Assembly (NCBI GenBank): GCA_026388365.1
Contig: JAPLJW010000295.1
Span: 1 to 27,568 of the forward strand
DNA: 27,568 nucleotides
From: Deltaproteobacteria bacterium
GTDB lineage: Bacteria; Desulfobacterota; Syntrophia; Syntrophales; UBA5619
Direction of reading: 5' to 3'
Numbering within the stretch: the first letter of the stretch is position 1; every line of letters begins with the position of its first letter. Both the position numbers and the translations under genes were made by a program. Of this stretch, positions 1 to 7,861 are shown piece by piece. The notes under the pieces were generated by a model. That model was not told the origin of the DNA, did no database searches, and saw only the letters and a program-made list of their open reading frames with translations.

Positions 1-903
1 CCCGTGATGGGCGAGGCTGATCTCCCCCGGCCTCGGGGTATGGCCGCCGCCGACCAGACCGGCGTCGGAGATCGTATGGTGCGGGGCGCGGAAGGGCCGG
101 GTCCCCAGGAGCGCCTCTTTCCGTTCCAGCAGCCCGGCGACGGAGAAGATCTTCGTTGTTTCAATCGCCTCCGGGAGAGAGAGGTCGGGGATGATCGTCA
201 CGAGCCGCTGGGCGAGCATGGTCTTCCCGGATCCGGGCGGACCGATCATGAGGAGGTTGTGCCCCCCTGCGGCGGCGACCTCCAGGGCGCGTTTGGCCTG
301 TTCCTGGCCGCGGATCTCGCCGAAATCGAAGGGATAGTCGAGGCTCCGACGGAAAAGTTTTCCGAGATCGACATGGACCGGCGCGATCTCCGTCCGGCCG
401 CCGAGAAACTCCACCACTTCGGAGAGCCGACCCACCGGGATCACCTCGATCCCCTCCACCAGCGCCGCCTCGGCGGCGTTTTCCCGCGGGACGATTATTC
501 CCCGGATGCCGAGGGCCTTTGCCTCGAAGGCCGCGGAGAGGGCGCCGTGGATCCCCTTCACAGCCCCGTCCAGCGAAAGTTCGCCGAGAAGGAGATAGTC
601 GGCCAGCGGACCGGCGGGCACAAGGCCCTGGGCGGTCAGGATCGCCACGGCGATGGGAAGATCGAAGGCGGTTCCCTCCTTTTTGATATTGGCGGGGGCG
701 AGGTTTACGGTGACGTGATGGCCGGGGAAGGGGTACCCGGAGTTCTTGACGGCGGCCTTGATCCGGTCCTTGCTCTCCCGCACGGCCACGTCGGGGAGGC
801 CGACCGTCGAAAACAGCGGGAGCCCGGCGGCGAGATCGACCTCGACCGCGACGGGATAGGAATCAATGCCGATGATGGTACTGCTGATGGCCTTGACGAT
901 CAA
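1..903 (-). CDS. comM: ComM/YifB-family Mg-chelatase-like AAA+ ATPase, 3' part missing
   Basis: The minus-strand translation is the N-terminal 301 codons of a YifB/ComM protein; the gene runs off the left edge. The beginning ([20 protein letters not shown]) and the [21 protein letters not shown] stretch match the ChlI-like N-terminal domain. A Walker A motif, GPPGSGKTM, lies near residue 220, and the AAA+ core signature [17 protein letters not shown] follows. The family is a helicase-like AAA+ ATPase; ComM promotes branch migration during natural transformation, but most YifB proteins are uncharacterised. I chose the TTG at 901-903 because GAGGGGG lies about seven bases upstream and the family begins with this sequence. 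A promoter sits further upstream at 1024-1052. Family assignment is secure; a role in competence here is not shown. Confidence 0.93.
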   Translation of the reverse strand, partial: MIVKAISSTIIGIDSYPVAVEVDLAAGLPLFSTVGLPDVAVRESKDRIKAAVKNSGYPFPGHHVTVNLAPANIKKEGTAFDLPIAVAILTAQGLVPAGPLADYLLLGELSLDGAVKGIHGALSAAFEAKALGIRGIIVPRENAAEAALVEGIEVIPVGRLSEVVEFLGGRTEIAPVHVDLGKLFRRSLDYPFDFGEIRGQEQAKRALEVAAAGGHNLLMIGPPGSGKTMLAQRLVTIIPDLSLPEAIETTKIFSVAGLLERKEALLGTRPFRAPHHTISDAGLVGGGHTPRPGEISLAHHG

Positions 904-1023
904 GCGTAACCCCCTCTGCACGATCTGACGTATGGCCGGATGCGGGCTACTCGGGTCGTAACCGCGGTGATCTTAAACAAGAAGCGTTTTTCCCGCAAGC
1001 GATTTTTCTCTCCCTCACAAGAA

Positions 1024-1052
1024 ATAATATAGGCATATTCTTTCCTTGGCAA
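1024..1052 (-). promoter_or_regulatory. sigma70-type promoter for the comM-like gene
   Basis: Read on the minus strand, TTGCCA (1047-1052) is followed after exactly 17 bases by TATTAT (1024-1029). Each box differs from consensus at one base. It would start transcription near 1017, leaving a leader of roughly 115 nt before the TTG start at 903. No other gene lies in between on that strand. Confidence 0.6.
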
Positions 1053-1130
1053 TCATAAACGGAATATTGACTATTCAACCATGATCAGATCTTTTCGGTG
1101 CAGCGAAACAAAAAAGATTAAAAGGAGTTA

Positions 1131-1629
1131 TTGGATGAGCTAACGTTGTCTCAATATCGCCTTGCCAAGAGCGCTCAGACGTCTACCCTGAGTTACACTG
1201 TCGAGGCGTCGAACCTCTGGTCATTCTTTCAGGCTCAAACGATTCGCATGACGACGATCCGAACAGCCATGGAAACTGCGGAAACGGAAGCAGGCCAATG
1301 CTCCGGGAAAAAAGGAAGCGCTCCAGGGGCGGATAGAGAACTGGAAGAAGACAGCCGCGCGGTACGACTCGGAGCCAGAGACCCATGAAGGTCGTAAGGA
1401 GCTGATGGCGCGGGCAAAAATCGCCGAAAATAATAGAACCCCATCGATGGCCGTTTATCATCATTATGAACGGGCATCGGCAGCACTGCAGATTGCAATT
1501 GTCCTGGCATCCGCAGAGATTATTACGGGGGTCGCAGCACGGACTTGGATTTCGGGAGGACTGGGCGTCGTTGGTTTAATGTTTAGCCTAATTGGATTTT
1601 TCGCACCGATGGCGATCCACCTGTTTTGA
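1131..1629 (+). pseudogene. DUF4337-like membrane protein, frameshifted and lacking its N-terminus
   Basis: Two overlapping frames together give a DUF4337-like protein. The first (1131-1313) contains ASNLWSFFQAQTIR, resembling the family's QW-YYQAK stretch. The second carries the middle part (EALQGRIENWKKTAARYDSE) and a C-terminal segment with two hydrophobic helices (ALQIAIVLAS and GGLGVVGLMFSLIGFF). The frame changes by one base at the A6 run 1308-1313; an A5 run would restore one frame. The best-placed ATG (1134, seven bases after AAGGAG) reads Met-Ser-stop, while the TTG at 1131 is too close to the ribosome site. The usual N-terminal membrane helix of the family is absent. I read this as a decayed gene; a +1 programmed shift or a sequencing error at the A run is the alternative. 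Family assignment is from memory of its pattern. Confidence 0.6.
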
Positions 1630-1779
1630 GGACGCTTCCCTGCTTGGACTCAGGAAGGCGTAATATGTATGTTGCGGTGCAAGAGCTGTGGAGCAATCAG
1701 AAGTTAATGTAACTCAGATAGTCAAAGGGCACGGCAGCATAGCCCCTTCGGCTGTATCGCCAGCCCGATATCAGGGGTG

Positions 1780-2892
1780 TTACAGGAAGCTGCCGATGCC
1801 CTGCTTCACCATGTCGGCGTAGCCTGGAACGCCGTTCAGTTCGATCGCCCGGTCGGGGGTGATTTCCGAGAAGGTCCGGATGAGCTCTTTGATGGTCGCC
1901 GTGTGCCTTGCGACGCGCACGCTTAACGGGATCCCCTTGCCTTCGAAAGGCACGAAAAGCCTTCCCAGCTTTGCGGCGCGCGCATACATCTGATCCTCGC
2001 CGCTGACCACCAGTTCGGCGCTGGTGGCCCCCCGCAGGCGCCCTTGAGCGGGATTGGCCGATTCAACCAGAATCGCCAGCGTGTCGGTGGCGTCCCCCCA
2101 CTCGCGGTGGGAAAGCCCGCGCAGGGTTTTGGGCGACGGTTCGAGCCCGATCTCGACGCCGTCAAGCTGCAGCCCGATGACCGCCGTCGCGGCAACTTCC
2201 ATGGCGCGGTCGTGAGCCACCATGGCGTTGATCACCGGGTATTCGGGCGAGGCCTCGTGCAGGTCGATGGCGATATTTGCCTTCTCCGTCCGAATGAGCT
2301 GAACGATTGCGTAGGCGACCTGCTCGGTCAGGCTGCCGTCGGGGCGCCCCGGATAGGCCCGGTTGAGGTTGCGCGTCTCGCTGCCCGAAAGCCTCTGGCC
2401 CGAGGGGTGGACATAAATATCGGGGTCCGGCCACTGGTGAATGGGGTTGGTGGCACGCGACCCGAATCGAAACCAGCGCTCGCCGGACGGTGTTGGCAGG
2501 CTGAAGCGCTGCGGGCTTCCTTCGGAATAGTCGGTGTGCGTGAACCCACTGGCGTTCGCCCGCGGAATGACGATGAGCCGCCCTTTGGCTGGCCTGGCGT
2601 TTTCGATGAGCATCACGGCCGTGATGAGCCCGGAGGGTTCGTTGGGATGCGTCCCCCCAAGGATCACGACGGTGCCCCCGGGCTGGCCGCTGTCGAGCAG
2701 GAAGACCTCCGTGTCACCCGCCGTCCCCTTGAGCCCGGGGAAGTAGTCGCTCAACAGTTTGACTGCCGTGACGCCGGCCCCCTTCTTGATGGCCTCGTTC
2801 TGGTGCATGACCTCGAACTGGGGGACGACGGCGATGACCACGGCAATGGAAATCCCCAGCATCACTGCAGCGGTCCAGACGGTTGCCTTCAT
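1780..2892 (-). CDS. Membrane-anchored succinylglutamate desuccinylase/aspartoacylase-like Zn hydrolase
   Basis: A 370-residue protein of the AspA/AstE branch of the M14 zinc-carboxypeptidase fold. The motif GGTHPNEPSG supplies the first two metal ligands (His82, Glu85). LNRAYPG and DLHEAS follow, the latter with the third ligand His. Residues 5-23 are hydrophobic and act as a signal anchor, so the catalytic part probably faces the periplasm, unlike cytoplasmic AstE. I chose ATG 2892 because GGAGGG lies nine bases upstream; a longer in-frame start at 2937 has no ribosome site. It is the last gene of the operon that begins with the DUF6305-like gene and includes a gamma-glutamyltransferase and a DctM-like permease. 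Cleavage of an N-acyl-amino acid or of PGA-derived peptides fits the context, but the substrate is inferred only. Confidence 0.8.
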   Translation of the reverse strand: MKATVWTAAVMLGISIAVVIAVVPQFEVMHQNEAIKKGAGVTAVKLLSDYFPGLKGTAGDTEVFLLDSGQPGGTVVILGGTHPNEPSGLITAVMLIENARPAKGRLIVIPRANASGFTHTDYSEGSPQRFSLPTPSGERWFRFGSRATNPIHQWPDPDIYVHPSGQRLSGSETRNLNRAYPGRPDGSLTEQVAYAIVQLIRTEKANIAIDLHEASPEYPVINAMVAHDRAMEVAATAVIGLQLDGVEIGLEPSPKTLRGLSHREWGDATDTLAILVESANPAQGRLRGATSAELVVSGEDQMYARAAKLGRLFVPFEGKGIPLSVRVARHTATIKELIRTFSEITPDRAIELNGVPGYADMVKQGIGSFL

Positions 2893-2929
2893 GGGTGTGG
2901 CCCTCCATTGATGGGCGTTTATCAACAGC

Positions 2930-3076
2930 CTATGCAATCATCAGCGCGCGGAGCACGAACGGAATCAGGACAAAAGCGGCGGTGGCCTGGGTTTTCAGGT
3001 CTTTCTGGCTGAAGAGTTCCAGAACCACCAGCAGTGTCACGAGAACCACCAGAAGCCTGTAAATCAGAGTCATCAT
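2930..3076 (-). CDS. 48-residue hydrophobic protein between the permease and hydrolase genes
   Basis: A short open frame starts with Met-Met at 3076, about eight bases after AAAGGAAG, and ends at TAG 2930-2932. It encodes two hydrophobic stretches (YRLLVVLVTLLVVLEL and AAFVLIPFVLRALMIA) joined by a polar linker, SQKDLKTQA. This predicts a two-helix membrane peptide. It sits 21 nt after the DctM-like permease stop and 37 nt before the hydrolase start, in the same direction. It is too small to be the usual four-helix DctQ subunit of TRAP transporters. A role as an accessory subunit of the permease is a guess from position. The good ribosome site and tight packing make it likely to be a real gene. 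Confidence 0.6.
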   Translation of the reverse strand: MMTLIYRLLVVLVTLLVVLELFSQKDLKTQATAAFVLIPFVLRALMIA

Positions 3077-3097
3077 GGGCTTTCTTCCTTTAAGAGG

Positions 3098-4372
3098 TTA
3101 CAAGCCAATCAGTTTCGCCACGGGGTTGGCAAAGACGATCAGCACGACCCCAATAAGAATGGCGATGAGCGACGGCAGAATTAACGGCCGAACGACTTTG
3201 AAATAGTTCGGCTCGCCGACCACCTGAGCGGCAATGACTGCTGTCAGCGCCACCGGCGGGGTAAAGCTTCCCATGGCGGCGATGAGCGACAGGGCCGAAG
3301 CGATGACGATCAGGTTCTGCCCCAGAAACGTCAGGATGAACGGTACCCCCAGAATGCTGGATGCCCCGAAGACGGAAATGCCGCCGAAAAGCGGCAGGCT
3401 CACGGCAATGCTCAAGAGCAGCAGATACGAGGGCAGGCTCAGGCTGTTGATGGCGATGGCGCCGCGAATGCCCGTGAGGGTCATGATCTGGATGAGCATG
3501 CCGACCCCCATGAGAATCCCGACCACCGGCAGGATTTCGCTCAGCGCCTGGCGCGCGGCATCCAAAACGGGGAATTTCTTGCCGACCAAAAGGCCGAGAA
3601 TGCTGCCGATGACAAAGGTGAGCGGCAGGCGCGGGTCCGGAAACAGCTGGGGCATGGCTTTCGGCCCGATCATGAGGACGGCCACCACCAAGAGCGGCAT
3701 GTAAAGCAGCCATCCCCCGCCGGCATCCCGCGCGTGCAGGCTGGCCACCGCGGCCTTCAGATCCACCTTGCGGGCATACCCATAGCCCAGGTAGATGGTG
3801 GTCAGGACCGCGAGGGGCACCGTGATCAGCAGCAGAATCAGATCGAAGCCGATGTAAGGCATATCGATGCCGCCGCCGATGATCATGACGATGATGTTCA
3901 CCGGGGGTGCGATCATCCCGTAGACGGAGGCCATCGCGATGATGGCGCCAGCCTGGTGGCGTGGCATGTTCATCTGCGCCAACACCGGGAGCATGAGCAC
4001 TCCGGTGCTGAGAACCGATGCGGTGCAGGACCCTGTTATCGCACCCGGGAACATAATGATGAGGGTCATCACCGCGAGCAGCGCCAGGGGCGAACGGCCG
4101 AATTTGAGAATGAGGTCCCGGGCCAGGGCGTTTAAAAGGCCGTTTTGCTCGATGACCTTCATGAAAATCATGGCGGTGATGAGCACCAGGGACACGTCGA
4201 GGTAGCCGAACATCCCCTCGACGAGATGCCGCAGCGGAAAGCCTTCGCCCCCGGCCACCGCCACAATGACGCTTGTCGCCGCAAGGGCCAGCCCGACCGG
4301 CAGTTTGAGCCAGAGCACAAACGGCAAAAACACCGCCAGCATAAGCAGAATCAGTATGATTTCTGTGGACAT
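3098..4372 (-). CDS. DctM-type (TRAP large permease family) membrane transporter
   Basis: A very hydrophobic protein of 424 residues with about a dozen predicted membrane segments. It carries the DctM-like pattern FPGAITGSCTASVLSTGVLMLPVL in the first half and a repeated counterpart, MGSFTPPVALTAVIAAQVVG, in the second half. The family moves organic acids, usually with a DctP binding protein and a DctQ small subunit. Neither is present nearby; only a 48-residue hydrophobic protein follows. I chose ATG 4372 (MSTEIILIL) because GGGGGA lies just upstream and the extra residues of a longer frame are not family-like. It lies 114 nt after ggt in the same operon. Uptake of glutamate, small gamma-glutamyl peptides or N-acyl amino acids is a context-based inference. 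Confidence 0.8.
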   Translation of the reverse strand: MSTEIILILLMLAVFLPFVLWLKLPVGLALAATSVIVAVAGGEGFPLRHLVEGMFGYLDVSLVLITAMIFMKVIEQNGLLNALARDLILKFGRSPLALLAVMTLIIMFPGAITGSCTASVLSTGVLMLPVLAQMNMPRHQAGAIIAMASVYGMIAPPVNIIVMIIGGGIDMPYIGFDLILLLITVPLAVLTTIYLGYGYARKVDLKAAVASLHARDAGGGWLLYMPLLVVAVLMIGPKAMPQLFPDPRLPLTFVIGSILGLLVGKKFPVLDAARQALSEILPVVGILMGVGMLIQIMTLTGIRGAIAINSLSLPSYLLLLSIAVSLPLFGGISVFGASSILGVPFILTFLGQNLIVIASALSLIAAMGSFTPPVALTAVIAAQVVGEPNYFKVVRPLILPSLIAILIGVVLIVFANPVAKLIGL

Positions 4373-4486
4373 AATTCCCCCGCCGAGAGACGACCGAGCG
4401 AGCGTGCCGCCGGAAGCTTCGCCCAGTAGCACGCCCCCTCGTAAATTGCCGCCATAGCCGTCAGAAACAAGGGCCCAGAGCGGCTA

Positions 4487-6166
4487 TCAATAACCGACAG
4501 CCACCCCGTCGCGCCGCGGATCGCCGGCGCCATAGAGCTTGTCCGAAACCGGGTCGATCATCACGCCCTGGGCCCCGCCGAAGTAGAGGTCCATCGCACC
4601 CTTCAGACTGATCTTGTGACCCTTGGCGGTCAGAGCATCCTGGACCTCCTTGGGGAAGCGGGATTCCATGAAGATATCCCCAGTCATGCAGTGAATCCGC
4701 GCGGCTTCGATGGCATCCTGGATGTTCATCTGGAAATCGACGATGTTCACGATGATCTGGGGCACGGCCGAAATGATCCGTGTGGCGCCCGGTGTCCCAA
4801 CGGACAGGAAGGGCTTGCCGTTCTTCAGCATGATGGTTGGGGACATGCTGCTGAGCGGCCGTTTCTTGGGCTCGACCGAATTGGAGTTGCCGGGTTGCGG
4901 GTTGAAGTCATCCATCTCGTTGTTGAGCATGATCCCTGTCCCGGGGACCAGGACGCCGGAGCCGAAGAAATAGTTGATGGTTTGGGTAAGGGCCACGATG
5001 TTGCCCTGTTTGTCGATGACCGACAGATGGCTCGTCCCGCCGGAGCCGACAAAGGGCAGCGGGTTGCCTGCCGGGATCTTGGAGCCGACAGCGTCCATGC
5101 TGATCCCCTTGCGCAGCTCGTCCGCATACTTCTTGGAGATGAGGCCGGCGATCGGAACCTTCACGAAGTCCGTGTCGGCCATGTATTTCGAGCGGTCGGC
5201 AAAGGCGCGCTTCATGGCTTCGGCCATGATGTGCAAACTCTCCGGGGTTTGGAACCCCAGTTTGGTCATGTTGTAGCCCTCGAGGATGTTGAGGATCTGT
5301 ATGATGTGAGTTCCACCCGAGCTGGACGGGGCCATGGAGATGATCTCATAGCCGCGGTAGGTGCCGCGCACCGGGGTGCGGATCGCGGGCTTGTAGGCCG
5401 CCAGGTCCTCCTTGCGGATGAGCCCCTTGCCCGAGGCCTTCATCTCCTTTTCGATGGCTTCGGCGATCTCACCCTTGTAGAAAACATCCGGCCCATTCTC
5501 CGCGATCAGCCGGTAGCTCTTGGCCAGGTCCTTGAGGACGAGTTTGTCGCCCGCTTCGTAAGGAAGGCCATCTTTCAGGTAGATCGCCGCGGCCGCGGGA
5601 TATTGGGTGAGCTTGTCAAAATTGTCTTTTATTATTCCATTAAGCGTATTGCTGACGATGAATCCCTCTTCAGCGATGCGGGTCGCCGGGGCCATGACGT
5701 CCTTGAGGCTCATTGTGCCGTGTTGTTTGAGGGCGAGCGTCAACCCGGCCAGGGTCCCGGGGATGGCCACGGCCTTGTGCCCTACCGCGATCTCATTGTC
5801 CACGACTTTCCCGTCGGGGGTGAGCTTGTACATGTCGGGGGTGGCTTTGAGCGGCGCCATCTCGCGGTAGTCGATCGCAGTCACGCCCTTGGTTTTGGCG
5901 TTGTAAATTAGGATGAACCCGCCGCCGCCGAGCCCGGAGGCGTTGGGTTCAACGACACCAAGGGCAAAGGCCGTGGCCACGGCAGCGTCGACGGCATTGC
6001 CGCCTTTCTTCAGGATCTCCACCCCCACCTGGGAGGCCAGGGGATGGGCCGCCGCCACCATACCGTTTTTGGCTTCCACCGGGCCGGACGCCTTGGCTGG
6101 CATCACGGCAAGGCACAGGACCATCAAAAAAACCGCAACCAGTGTGAGTTTCTCCGTTATGCGCAT
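4487..6166 (-). CDS. ggt: Gamma-glutamyltransferase, secreted, full length
   Basis: This 559-residue protein is a complete gamma-glutamyltranspeptidase. A signal peptide spans residues 1-27 (hydrophobic LTLVAVFLMVLCLAVMPAKA). The large subunit follows, with GGNAVDAAVATAFALGVVEP and GLGGGGFILIYN. The nucleophile is predicted as Thr378 in TSHLSVID, where the proenzyme normally cleaves itself. The small subunit has RPLSSMSPTIMLKNGKP and ends in GAGDPRRDGVAVGY. Such enzymes act in the periplasm on glutathione, gamma-glutamyl peptides or PGA; Bacillus CapD, from the same family, anchors or trims PGA. A perfect AAGGAGGT precedes ATG 6166 by five bases. The start is 11 nt after the DUF6305-like gene. 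With pgsWBC upstream, a role in PGA processing is plausible. A second, broken ggt copy lies at 10440-11540. Confidence 0.93.
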   Translation of the reverse strand: MRITEKLTLVAVFLMVLCLAVMPAKASGPVEAKNGMVAAAHPLASQVGVEILKKGGNAVDAAVATAFALGVVEPNASGLGGGGFILIYNAKTKGVTAIDYREMAPLKATPDMYKLTPDGKVVDNEIAVGHKAVAIPGTLAGLTLALKQHGTMSLKDVMAPATRIAEEGFIVSNTLNGIIKDNFDKLTQYPAAAAIYLKDGLPYEAGDKLVLKDLAKSYRLIAENGPDVFYKGEIAEAIEKEMKASGKGLIRKEDLAAYKPAIRTPVRGTYRGYEIISMAPSSSGGTHIIQILNILEGYNMTKLGFQTPESLHIMAEAMKRAFADRSKYMADTDFVKVPIAGLISKKYADELRKGISMDAVGSKIPAGNPLPFVGSGGTSHLSVIDKQGNIVALTQTINYFFGSGVLVPGTGIMLNNEMDDFNPQPGNSNSVEPKKRPLSSMSPTIMLKNGKPFLSVGTPGATRIISAVPQIIVNIVDFQMNIQDAIEAARIHCMTGDIFMESRFPKEVQDALTAKGHKISLKGAMDLYFGGAQGVMIDPVSDKLYGAGDPRRDGVAVGY

Positions 6167-6177
6167 AACCTACCTCC

Positions 6178-6756
6178 TTACTTGCCGTAGATGGTTTTGA
6201 TGGGTTCCTGCAAGTCTCCGAGCTTGTCGACAATCCGACCACTGATCTTTTTGTCCGCCATGACTTTGGAAAAGTAGCCGTCGCTGTCGCCTTCCTTGAT
6301 CACCAGCAGTAAAGTGGACTTGGGGGCGACCAGCTTGACGAACTTGTCGGACAATTCCCCGCGCTTGGCCTTGCCGCCGATGTGCATGCCGATCATGGGA
6401 ATTTTCTGAGCGGCGGCCCGGGCGATGAGCTGTTCCACACGCGCCATTTCCTTGTCGGCATTGATGCCGGCCGCGCCGAGGCCCTTCGTGCTGCCGCCGA
6501 TGACAATGATCAGGCTGCCCACGTCCTTCAGGTCATCCGCGCCGGCCAGGGGTGCCAACTTCAAGGCGACCTTGTTGCGATCCAGAAGCACCTTGGCCAT
6601 GTTGAGGTCCGCGCTCTGGCCGGCCGTGGTGAGGAGAGCCGGCTCCTTGGCGGAGAATTTCACTTCCTGGGCCGACACGCTGAAAACATGGCCGGACACC
6701 AGAACGAGGGCAAGTCCAAACAAGACACATATGGATAACGTTTTGATGGTGCGCAT
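6178..6756 (-). CDS. Secreted DUF6305-like protein
   Basis: The protein has 192 residues. A signal peptide covers about residues 1-29 (hydrophobic LSICVLFGLALVLVSGHVFS, then SAQ). The mature part has EPALLTTAGQSADLNMAKVLLD, GSLIIVIGGSTKGLGAAGI and IPMIGMHIGGKAKRG. I recognise these as the uncharacterised DUF6305 family; that match is from memory. The alternating hydrophobic strands and glycine-rich loops suggest a small alpha/beta fold, and no catalytic residues can be named. It is the first gene of an operon with ggt 11 nt downstream and has a near-perfect promoter (6802-6830) and a GGAGG site nine bases before ATG 6756. The operon suggests a periplasmic partner for gamma-glutamyl compound processing, possibly ligand binding. 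Confidence 0.75.
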   Translation of the reverse strand: MRTIKTLSICVLFGLALVLVSGHVFSVSAQEVKFSAKEPALLTTAGQSADLNMAKVLLDRNKVALKLAPLAGADDLKDVGSLIIVIGGSTKGLGAAGINADKEMARVEQLIARAAAQKIPMIGMHIGGKAKRGELSDKFVKLVAPKSTLLLVIKEGDSDGYFSKVMADKKISGRIVDKLGDLQEPIKTIYGK

Positions 6757-6801
6757 GGAAAGGATCCTCCCTGTTGATAAGACATTGATGTTTCCGTCTT
6801 A

Positions 6802-6830
6802 ATTATATAGAGGATTCTTTCTCGTGTCAA
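6802..6830 (-). promoter_or_regulatory. Consensus sigma70 promoter of the DUF6305-ggt-permease operon
   Basis: On the minus strand, a perfect TTGACA (6825-6830) and a perfect TATAAT (6802-6807) are separated by exactly 17 bases. Transcription would begin near 6795 and give a leader of about 40 nt before ATG 6756. This implies strong, housekeeping-sigma expression of the five-gene operon, independent of pgsWBC upstream. No clear operator palindrome was seen around it. Confidence 0.85.
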
Positions 6831-6884
6831 AGGATATTATTCATTACCCAAAATATCTCCCCCTTCGGTAACATTTTTCAATGA

Positions 6885-7367
6885 GGCAACTGGCAGGGGA
6901 TATTATTCAGGGACTCTGCAATTCAGAGACTACTTGGAAGAGGTTATGCAGAACGCTTCCTATGGAAGGGCACCCTCCGTAACCATGGGTCGAAACGGCT
7001 TTTTGTGGATTTCGATGAGAAGGGGCAATCTCTCTCGGAGCGTGTTTTCCGGCATCTTGCGGGCATTGAGGAATTCCTCAAGGTCTTCAGCGAGCAGAAT
7101 TTCGGCCGCACCTTTGCCCCCCTCGATTACCCTTCGCCCGAGGAAATCCAGGAAAGGGCATTGGTGCATTTCTACAGGACGGCCCAACATCAAGCAAGTC
7201 CCCATAAAAATAATTCTTCTGCCGCACCCAATCGCATAATTCCGGATATGTCGCGTGATGAAGAAGGTTTCGACACCAACGAACATGAGGATGATCATGA
7301 TGACCAGGGGAAAATTCTCCTGCTGAGGCTGATGGGATGCACTTTCATAAGGACCTTCACCGGATGA
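6885..7367 (+). pseudogene. Orphan coding-like frame without start, inserted between pgsC and the DUF6305-like gene
   Basis: An open plus-strand frame runs from just after a TGA (6882-6884) to TGA 7365-7367. Up to about 7185 it has coding character: third codon positions are mostly G or C, and the translation is protein-like (for example LFVDFDEKGQSLSERVFRHL and FAPLDYPSPEEIQERALVHF). There is no ATG or ribosome site at its beginning; the first GTG is at 7005. I do not recognise the family. After about 7185 the sequence turns low in complexity (EHEDDHDDQ) and is probably not coding. The opposite strand is also open here (6960-7408, with a hydrophobic stretch LVIMIILMFVGV) and directly follows pgsC, so a minus-strand membrane peptide cannot be excluded. 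Most likely it is a fragment of a foreign or lost gene. Nothing else was found in this gap apart from the promoter at 6802-6830. Confidence 0.35.
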
Positions 7368-7417
7368 ACTGTTCTGAATTACACCAAATACCATCCGCCA
7401 TATCATCTCCCCGATCG

Positions 7418-7861
7418 TTAATACCGAAGCAGGCCCAAGGCAATCAAGGTCACTCTGACCATAACGGAAATGATCAGAAGCGTCAAGAGGGTGGGCAGGA
7501 TCCGCTGACGTTCCATTTCGTTGGCGATCAAGCCCGGAATGATGAACCCCAGGATGTCCGACTCCGCCGTAAAAGCGAACCTCTGAATCACCACCAGCCT
7601 GAATAACCACTGCCAGGCGAAACCCGCAAGGACCATGAGGATAAATCGCCTGCGGCCGTAAAGAATGGCGTAACGGGATGCGATCTTTATGGACAGATAT
7701 GTCAAGAGGCTGATCACCAGCGTTCCGGCGAGGAGCAAGGGGTTGTTTAACTGCAGGGCGATATAGCCAGGCACGACGAAGCCTCCAGCGGAAAGCCCGA
7801 CCCATTCATAGAAGAAGAAACCGAAAACAAGACCGATAGCTATGGATTCGTTCAGGTTCAT
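7418..7861 (-). CDS. pgsC: Poly-gamma-glutamate biosynthesis protein PgsC/CapC
   Basis: A 147-residue integral membrane protein, close to the usual length of about 150. It begins MNLNESIAIGLVFGFFFYEW and continues with GGFVVPGYIALQLNNPLLLAGTLV, the typical PgsC opening, and four to five hydrophobic helices. IIPGLIANEMERQ near residue 110 is also characteristic. PgsC is the membrane subunit that works with PgsB in the ATP-dependent polymerisation of glutamate. ATG 7861 overlaps the pgsB stop by four bases (ATGA), so the two are translationally coupled. The longer in-frame extension upstream lies inside pgsB and is rejected. Family assignment is firm. Confidence 0.92.
   Translation of the reverse strand: MNLNESIAIGLVFGFFFYEWVGLSAGGFVVPGYIALQLNNPLLLAGTLVISLLTYLSIKIASRYAILYGRRRFILMVLAGFAWQWLFRLVVIQRFAFTAESDILGFIIPGLIANEMERQRILPTLLTLLIISVMVRVTLIALGLLRY

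Noticed and set aside
4..909. Long plus-strand open frame of 301 codons
   Set aside because: It lies exactly opposite the comM-like gene; its composition is typical of an antisense shadow in GC-rich DNA.
1308..1314. A AAA AAG as a classic -1 slippery heptamer
   Set aside because: The reading frame before it does not match the required phase; a +1 shift is needed, so simple indel decay is more likely.
1725..1779. Hairpin ATAGCC-CCTTC-GGCTGTAT as terminator of the hydrolase operon
   Set aside because: No T run follows on the minus strand and the stem is imperfect.
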